Shown here piece after piece: positions 57,701 to 64,000 of a DNA stretch of 64,000 nucleotides. The notes beneath the pieces were generated by a model, which made no database searches, was not told where the DNA came from, and was given only the letters and a program-made list of their open reading frames with translations. The translations under genes were made by a program, and so were the position numbers. The stretch is from Megaleporinus macrocephalus (lineage: Eukaryota; Chordata; Actinopteri; Characiformes; Anostomidae). Each line of letters opens with the position of its first letter. Positions within the stretch are counted from its first letter, which is position 1. Where the stretch lies: positions 8,966,148 to 9,030,147 of the forward strand of contig CM038726.1 of NCBI GenBank assembly GCA_021613375.1. The letters run 5' to 3'.

Positions 57701-58955
57701 TATTATTAAGCTGGCGATAGTCAACACACATACGGAGATTACCATTTTTCTTCTTCACCAACACAATGGGTGAGGCATAGGGACTACAACTTTCCCGAAT
57801 AACCTGGCTATCAAGCAACTGCCTAATGTGCGCCTTCACTGCATCATAGTCAGATGGGGGAATGCGTCGATAACGTTGCCTCACGGGTGCATCATCAAGC
57901 AAAGGAATGTCATGAGAAATCAGCCCAGTGCAACCAAGATCCCCTTCAAATGCAGAGAATACAGAACCATACTTCTGCAACAGGGACTTCACCCGAATCT
58001 GCTCTTCAAAAGCAAGACTGGACAAGTCTAGACCCTCAATCTGCTCTAAAATAGGGCTAACTTGGGCGGTCTGGGCCTGGGCTAGGGCCACCACAGCAGG
58101 GACTTCACTCACCACTTCAGTGACTCCAGCAGGCAAACTCACAACTTGGGCTTGGGACAACAAGCCCAAAGGACAACGGGGATGCAAGGCTACCCTTGCA
58201 TGCCCCACATTCACCACTGGAACATACACTGTCCCCCGAGCTACTTTAACCAAGGAGGTAGAAATCAACAGGCCATCTGGTAAAGAGGAAGAATTATTAA
58301 AAGGTTCGAACAAAACACCTTCAGGGGCCTCACCTAACTGGCTACAGCATGTAGCAGCGACCATTTTCAGAGTGCCTGCTGGAATAAATATAGGCCTACG
58401 GCCCCTCACTCTTGCTACCCGGGTCGGTGTTATAAAGGACCTACCAGAGGTCTGATGGCAATATTGCAAAGCCTGTTGCCAAGGTGATGAAGCATGTACT
58501 ACTGGAGGAAGACTAAATAATGAGAAGCCATGCTGGCCAAACAGTTCGTGATAACACTCACGAATAACATTCATGCCCAAAACACCTGGGACTGCTGCTG
58601 AACCAGCAAAACCTGGGGGATCCTTTACAACCAACCAACCACGATCAGGAATAGGTTTGCCAAGAACCTCCACCTGTAACTCCACATAACCCATATAGGG
58701 AATCTCCAACCCATTAGCAGCACGCAACTGTAACCACCAACAAGACTGCAGTTTACCCTGAAGATGCTGCTGAAAAAAGCTTTCTGTGATGGTAGACACC
58801 ATCGACCCAGTGTCTAGCAAGCAATCAACCACTACACCGCCCAAACGAACTGCTACTTTTGGACACTGGCCTATTAAAGATGTTACCTGAGAGTGGTTCA
58901 CGGAACCACGTAGCATAGAGCCCGTTTGATCCCCTCCCAATGTGTTGCTCTGCAC
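54720..58955 (-). pseudogene. Ty3/Gypsy element 2 pol (protease-RT-RNase H-integrase)
   Basis: Reading from 58955 downward. The protease site CLLDTGSMVSTI is near residue 50. The RT follows (SPIVLVKKKNGNLRMCVDY, FTTMDLASGYNQIPV, LLLYLDD), where a stop caused by a frame change ends this frame at 57405. The next frame (to 55394) carries the RT thumb, RNase H (FILEVDASHQGLGAVLS, VWTDNNPLSHLD), the integrase zinc finger (HDNLGHQGVERTTRLV, CQKCERC) and catalytic core (VVAIDFSFLEP, LHSDCGRSFES, GNGQCERFNRT). A second frame change near 55410 precedes the C-terminal domain (NPLEVGQLVYL, 55397-54720). The last codons overlap the polypurine tract and run 12 bp into the LTR. No envelope gene is present. 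Confidence 0.88.
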
Positions 58956-58966
58956 ACTGGAGGGAG

Positions 58967-60013
58967 CTAGTTTTCCGCTGGCTGAGAATCAGAAGTACTA
59001 CAGGGCTGACGTATTACACCACCAGTGCGGCCAGAGACTCGCTCATTATCACACTCCCGAGCATAATGCCCAGATTGCTGGCAACACCTACAAATTACAT
59101 TGGACCGTATAGACTTAGAGTGGAAGGGAACTTGTAAACTGGCCATACTCTGGATCAACTGATTTATCTGTTTTTGCTGTTTAACAAGCACGGCCTTTAA
59201 TTCTGCCATTTCTGATGAGCTAGGGTTAGCTAAAGAAGGTTGAGGGCCAGGTAACTGTCTGGACAGCTGTAATGCGCACACAGAAGGGACAGAATAACTC
59301 CTACCTCTATTATCACTCGGCCTACCCTCCTGCTCCCACCGGATAGCCTCGGTGCGCACCTGCAACATGGAAAGTGTTGGCGTCTGCCGGACTAGCCGTT
59401 TCAGCTCCCTGCAAAGAGCAGGATCATTTACATGTTCCACAAACTGGTCACGCACAAGCACATCGGAATCGGGCACCATGTTAGGGGCACAGTGCTGAAT
59501 TCTATCCATTAAAGCTAAAAGGGCATGTGAATATTCTTGCAAGGACTCCCCATCCAACTGCTTACGACTGAAGAAACTCTCCTGCAAAGCAACGTATGAT
59601 TTAGAACACCCATACAACTCTCCAAGGATAGATAAAATCTTATGTGGATTTTCCCTTTCTACTCTTGGTCTATACTTTATTTCATCTTTGGCTTCACCTT
59701 CCAAATGGTCCAACATAAAATAAGCCTGGTCAAGTGGCCCTAAATGACGAGCATGAATGCTAGCATGTACCTCATCAACCCACTCCTCAATACTAATCCC
59801 AGTCCTGCCTCTAAACACTGGACACTGCCGTTCACGAGGGATATATAGCAACCTTTCAGGAGGTGCACGAATACCTACTGGTTCTAGAGGGTCTGTACTA
59901 ACATTACTGGGGCCTTCCCTTGACTGTACTGCAGCTCGTTCTTGTAAAATACGTTCATTGTCTGCCTGAAGTTGGTGCACAAGATCTATCAGCTCTTGGA
60001 GCTCACTTGCCAT
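58967..60013 (-). CDS. Ty3/Gypsy element 2 Gag
   Basis: About 348 codons from the ATG at 60013 (MASELQELIDLVHQLQ). An upstream in-frame ATG at 60058 adds 15 mostly hydrophobic residues and is less likely. Features: an N-terminal coiled-coil-like segment, a capsid-like central region (AYFMLDHLEGEAKDEIKYRP, LYGCSKSYVALQESFFSRKQ), and a CCHC zinc knuckle near the C-terminus (CRCCQQSGHYAREC). The frame is intact. It stops 12 bp before the pol frame opens in a different phase, so pol would need frameshifting or reinitiation. Confidence 0.85.
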   Translation of the reverse strand: MASELQELIDLVHQLQADNERILQERAAVQSREGPSNVSTDPLEPVGIRAPPERLLYIPRERQCPVFRGRTGISIEEWVDEVHASIHARHLGPLDQAYFMLDHLEGEAKDEIKYRPRVERENPHKILSILGELYGCSKSYVALQESFFSRKQLDGESLQEYSHALLALMDRIQHCAPNMVPDSDVLVRDQFVEHVNDPALCRELKRLVRQTPTLSMLQVRTEAIRWEQEGRPSDNRGRSYSVPSVCALQLSRQLPGPQPSLANPSSSEMAELKAVLVKQQKQINQLIQSMASLQVPFHSKSIRSNVICRCCQQSGHYARECDNERVSGRTGGVIRQPCSTSDSQPAEN

Positions 60014-60236
60014 AATTAGAATAGAGAAGGGAATTAAAAAAAAATAAATATCCCCCAAGCTAAACAGTACTCCACACCGGCACCCAAATGCACACTAAGA
60101 CCCTGATGAGCCAACTGCTGTTTTGCTTAAATAGCCAGACAACTTCTAATAAAAACTAGAAAGAAAAAAAAGAATAAATCCAACCAAAACCCTCAACACG
60201 TCTCTGTAATTCAATCCTGCCGACTAACGCCACAAA

Positions 60237-61975
60237 TGTGATGTATTATAACAAAACCCGACTACACCACCTGGGGAATTTCACCCCAGGATATATCCTA
60301 TAAATCTAAGCAATCAAAGGCACCTAGACACACAGGTAAGCCTGAATAATGTGCAGAGACGTGGGTTGAGGTAAGGAGAAGGATTTATTCAAAAAGAACG
60401 ATCTTTAAAATCACTCAATTATTAATATCATTTAATATTTAATAACTACGATAAAAAAAAAATGAAATATCAAAAAAATACCGGAGCTCCAGAAAACTGG
60501 GATATCAGCTGTGGGCATTCACTTATAGATGGCCTAGCCCTGTCATTCTAAAGTCTCCACTACACACAATCACACCACACACATACACACAGAAGTGCCG
60601 TGCATGTGAACTCACACCACTGCAAGTAAGGTGCCAAACCGCGAGTGAACGGACAGGAAAGGAGCATCCAAATGTCCTATAAGAAGAAGAGACACAATTA
60701 GAACTTTACAATGGCTATGACCACTAAAACCAGCAAACACACCACAGCTAAAATGGTTCCCGAAAAATAGAACAAAAAGACACAGTAATAAAGATAATCA
60801 GTATTTCTTTAAAATATTATACACAATAAAACTAGAACTGCTGCAAAAGTAAAGTCAATGAAGCAGTAAATCAATTAAGCCACAATAAACATCAAATGTG
60901 ACCAAGTCGTAAGAGAATATAACAAACTAACAAAAATCAGTTCTAGTAGAACACAACCAAACCAGAAATTAATCAAACAAAACATTCAGCCAAAGCAAAC
61001 AAAATAGAAACAAAACAATGCAAAACACAAGAAAACAGAAACAAAACACAGCAACAAACAGCAAAACTCAACAAAACAGCAAAACAAAGTAAAACAGCAC
61101 AAAGCAAAACAAAGCAAAACAGCACAAAGCAAAACAGCAAAACAACAAAGCAAAACAGCAAAACAACAAAGCAAAACAGCAGCGGCTCCAATGTCACTAT
61201 GTAGATTTTAAAAGCAAGAGGTGACGAATAGCTGCTTCCAGGCCTGCATGTTCCAAGTCCGGCGCCACCTGGACTGGTCAATGGCGACGCTCACCTAGAG
61301 CCTTTTAGCTGTTGCCATGCACAAGCTCACACCCCGTTAGCGGCTGCGCAAATCCACACTGCACCCACATAAAACAGACATTAGCCGCGTAAGCTACCAG
61401 AAAACACAAAACTACGCGTAATACGGCGAACCTACCTACTGGTAGTCCCAGCACAACCTGATTACAGGAGTAGTAAAACGCAGTAAAGCCACAACAAACG
61501 GCTACAGTGTTTCAGCCGTTTCCAAGAGCTCTGTGCTAATGCACCACAGACACGGAAAAGGAGCAGCGGGGGGGAGAAGCTTGCACAGACCAGCACGCCA
61601 ACCCACCTGCACAGGGAGATTACACCTTACTATTAAACCATAATTAAAAATAGCACCACTTATAGAAACAACCTACCGTCTAATGACCGTCACCCAAGTC
61701 ACAACAGACCACAGCAGAACGACACCATGCATACACCCAATGCTACTACAGCTAAATATGCTAAAGCTGATAACCCCGATTGTATTCACCTGGCGTCTCC
61801 GTAAGGGGAGGGGGAAACAACGCAGTGCTCCGACTACGGTGGCTGGTTGGGCCCATAAAACATACTTTACGCTTGAGCTAGAGGGAGGGGGGAGGAAACG
61901 GTGCATCACCTTGGCAACAGTAACAGACAGGGCTCAAAAGACGCTCATAGCCAGGCAAGGGCTTCACTGGTTACA
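60237..61975 (-). mobile_element. 5' LTR of Ty3/Gypsy element 2
   Basis: The plus-strand start TGTGATGTATTATAACAAAA parallels 53001 on, and the end GGCTTCACTGGTTACA equals that of the other LTR. Read on the minus strand, the internal region starts TTTGTGGCGTTAGTCGGCAG, probably the primer-binding site (tRNA not identified). Confidence 0.9.
61020..61185. repeat. tandem A-rich array in the 5' LTR
   Basis: Same CAAAGCAAAACAG units as at 53790-53945, with fewer copies of some units and an extra variant segment (AACTCAACAAAACAGC). Confidence 0.88.
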
Positions 61976-63960
61976 TTCGGAATATTTTAAAATCTTCTCG
62001 GAAAAATGATTAACCCCTCTTACAAATATGATCAAAGAAGCTTTTCAAAAGGCATCACTTCCTCAGTCTTTGGAGCTTGCAACAATAACATTACTTCCCA
62101 AACCTGGAAAGGACCCTCAGAGGTGTGGTAATTACAGACCCCTGAGCCTTCTCAATTCAGATTATAAGGTACTGTCTAAAATAATACCATCTCGATTAGA
62201 GATAGTTATTCCTAAAATTATCCATGCAGACCAAACAGGCTTTGTTAAGAACAAGCAAGGGGCAGATAACATTAGAAGGCTGTGTCATATAATTGACATT
62301 GCCAAAAGACAGGGACATCCCTTAGTGATATTGTCCATGGATGCAAGGCGTCAAGACAGAATTGAACCTGGTTTTTGAGACTTTGAGGACCATGAATTTT
62401 GGAGACAGTTTTATTAGATATGTTAAAACACTTTTTAACGGCCCTAGGTCACAGATCCTGATTAATGGAGTCATGTCGGACGCCTTCACACTTTCCCGAG
62501 GTTGTAGGCAGGGGTGCCCAAGTTCCCCTGGCTTATTCTCCATTGCTATAGAGCCATTAGCCATTGCAATCCGCTCTGACTTATCTATCACATGAATTAA
62601 AAAAAGGGACAGAGGAGCATAAATTGGCGCTTTATGCAGATGATCTGTTAGTATTTATATCTCAACAGGCCAAATCCTTCCCATCTTTTCTTACATGTCT
62701 TAAATCATACAGTGCAGTTTCAGGCTATAAAATTAATTACGAGTGAAGGATTTCCAATGAATATGACAGAACAGCAGATAAAAGTACTACCTGGTTCATC
62801 TAAATGGTGTCTTGATAGTTTCAAATACCTTGGTGTTATTGTTTGTTCCTGTGTTTGTTTGTAACAAAGTCTACCAAGAGAATTACATATCATTAATTAA
62901 CAAATCTAAAGCAGATTTACAGCGATGGATGGACCTTCCTTTATCTTTAATTGGTAGAGTCAACACAATTATATATTTCATTGTATTCCCCTAAAAGTTC
63001 CAGTAACATTTTTTAAAGAATTAGACAGAGCAGTATCTTTATTTTTATGGCGTAAAAAGGTCCCAAGAGTCAAACTTCTTACTTTGCAGGCTCCCTATTC
63101 TAGGGCTGGTTTAAACCTTCCAAATTTTAGAATCTATTATTTGGCCTCCCAACTCTGCGTGCTGTAGATGTGGATTTTTTCAAAGGCTAATGATGTAAGG
63201 TGGATCTCGATAGAGCAGCAAGAATTAAAATCTACATCATTAGCAGTTATCCCTTTTCTGGGCTCAAAAAAGCAACTTTCTACAATCACAACAAACACAC
63301 TGATTTTGGCTACTTTTGATGCATGGCAGCAGTTACACTCTGTTCTGGGCCTAGATATACAGTTTTTGGTTAACACACCTCTTAAAGGCAACCCTAACGT
63401 CCCTGCAGCTGTAGCAGATGGAATATTACAAACTTGGGTTTGGAAAGGCATTAGATCGATCAGTGACCTTTATACTAATAATGTATTTGCCAGCTTTGGT
63501 GAACTATGTGAGTTCTATGGGTTACACAGACATAATCTCTTTGAATATTTGCAGATCAGGCATTGGGTCAGAAGTCAGTCATTAGGGATATTCCCAAATA
63601 AACCAGAGGAAACCTTACTCAAAACGTGTCTGTTGGATCCTAAACGTATTTCCACTAAACGCCTTACTGCTTGTGTCTATAAGACTGTTATTGATAACTT
63701 ACCAGCTTATGAGAAGTGTTCAAAAAAATCAAAATGGGAAACAGACCTAAGCTGTACGTATGAAGACGATAGCTGGAGCAGATTACTGAATTTACCTCAA
63801 ACAGTCACTCTTTACTGGTCTTCTCGTAGCTTTCATATTTTATTTTTAATGACTATGTCAAATGTAAATGTCAAATTTAATTTAACTGTGTATACACAAT
63901 GATTTAGAGAGAGGGGTGGGGCGGGTGGATTAATTAATTAATTAATTAATGTATTTATTT
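61976..63960 (+). pseudogene. L1-like LINE, 3' half (reverse transcriptase, C-terminal domain)
   Basis: Continues the domain interrupted at 52993: EYFKIFSEK, then LPQSLELATITLLPKPGKDP, NYRPLSLLNSDYKVLSKII, then (after a frame change near 62350) QGCPSSPGLFSIAIEPLAIA and, after another, LALYADDLLVF, which preserves the catalytic YADD box (near 62635). The C-terminal region is open from 63168 to 63902 (WISIEQQELKSTSLAVIPFL, ASFGELCEFYGLHRHNLFEY). Several stops and frame changes make it non-functional. An (ATTA)n tract follows. Confidence 0.85.
63929..63951. repeat. (ATTA)n tract
   Basis: GATTAATTAATTAATTAATT after the LINE C-terminal frame. It may be the LINE's 3' tail, after which T-rich sequence reaches the window end. 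Confidence 0.8.
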
Positions 63961-64000
63961 TATTCTTATTTTTTTCTCTCTTCTTTACCTTTCTTTTTTT

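Larger units (their letters stand above)
53001..61975 (-). mobile_element. Ty3/Gypsy element 2, near-complete, minus strand
   Basis: A 9-kb element with 1.73-kb LTRs at both ends, inserted into the RT domain of the L1-like LINE. Read on the minus strand, its order is 5' LTR (60237-61975), gag, pol, 3' LTR (53001-54731). Ends are TG...CA type (TGTAACCAGTGAAG...ATCACA). The left edge is ambiguous by 7 bp (52994-53001), and I could not confirm a 5-bp target duplication. The LTRs differ only by scattered substitutions, small indels and repeat copy number, so insertion was recent relative to element 1. Confidence 0.9.

Noticed and set aside
55586..58455. Plus-strand ORFs over Gypsy element 2 pol
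   Set aside because: Antisense shadows of pol; no independent domain.
1..64000. CRISPR arrays, operons, rRNA or tRNA genes, prophage
   Set aside because: The window is vertebrate nuclear DNA with introns; no spaced direct repeats, cloverleaf or rRNA sequence was recognised by eye.

Overview
This window looks like a piece of a teleost fish nuclear genome. The base composition is AT-rich and genes are sparse with introns. Microsatellites are abundant, and the repeats (L2- and L1-type LINEs, Tc1, hAT and Ty3/Gypsy elements, small MITEs) are of the kinds typical of fish. Several repeats (for example at 38060-38385 and 45490-46330) resemble ones I associate with otophysan fish such as characins, so an otophysan is my guess. 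I cannot prove the species. No bacterial features (operons, ribosome binding sites, CRISPR) are expected or seen.

The host-gene content is mainly a small cluster of secreted RNase A superfamily genes. RNase copy 1 (CDS 14266-14682) is intact with the full His-Lys-His catalytic set. Copy 2 (27197-28021) keeps a TATA box, first exon and splice donor but has a broken signal-peptide region. Copy 3 (exon 1 about 30350-30446, CDS 31551-32078) is intact but divergent: it keeps both catalytic histidines and lacks the usual active-site CKxxNTF motif. Copy 4 (36860-37050) is only a 3' fragment. Copies 2-4 share coding and 3' UTR sequence, and copies 2 and 3 also share exon 1, so they are tandem duplicates in different stages of decay.

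Other coding remains are: a minus-strand gene copy with good splice sites but two broken frames, possibly OB-fold (2753-4417); a hAT/ZBED-like transposase relic (5186-6770, minus); a zinc-knuckle gene fragment (20340-20960, minus); and a few candidate exons of unknown genes (33620-33752 minus, 40770-40961, 42169-42222).

The left and middle (1-46 kb) are otherwise mostly non-coding DNA with dispersed transposon relics: Tc1 pieces (11897-12430, 19805-20045), LINE pieces (12635-12810, 21275-23405, 35450-36375) with several L2-type 3' tails, three solo LTRs with target duplications (34259-34662, 34788-35191, 42230-42655), and a complete but dead Tc1 element (42841-44939) that carries a 575-bp insertion.

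The right end (46.4-64 kb) is a nest of retroelements. A decayed chromodomain-bearing Ty3/Gypsy element (46462-51570) has a truncated 3' LTR and abuts an L1-like LINE. That LINE is split into two halves (51575-52993 and 61976-63960) by a 9-kb minus-strand Ty3/Gypsy element (53001-61975) with very similar 1.7-kb LTRs and only two obvious frame breaks in pol. I saw no clearly novel molecular system. The strongest points of interest are the RNase cluster and its non-canonical copy, and the layered insertion history.
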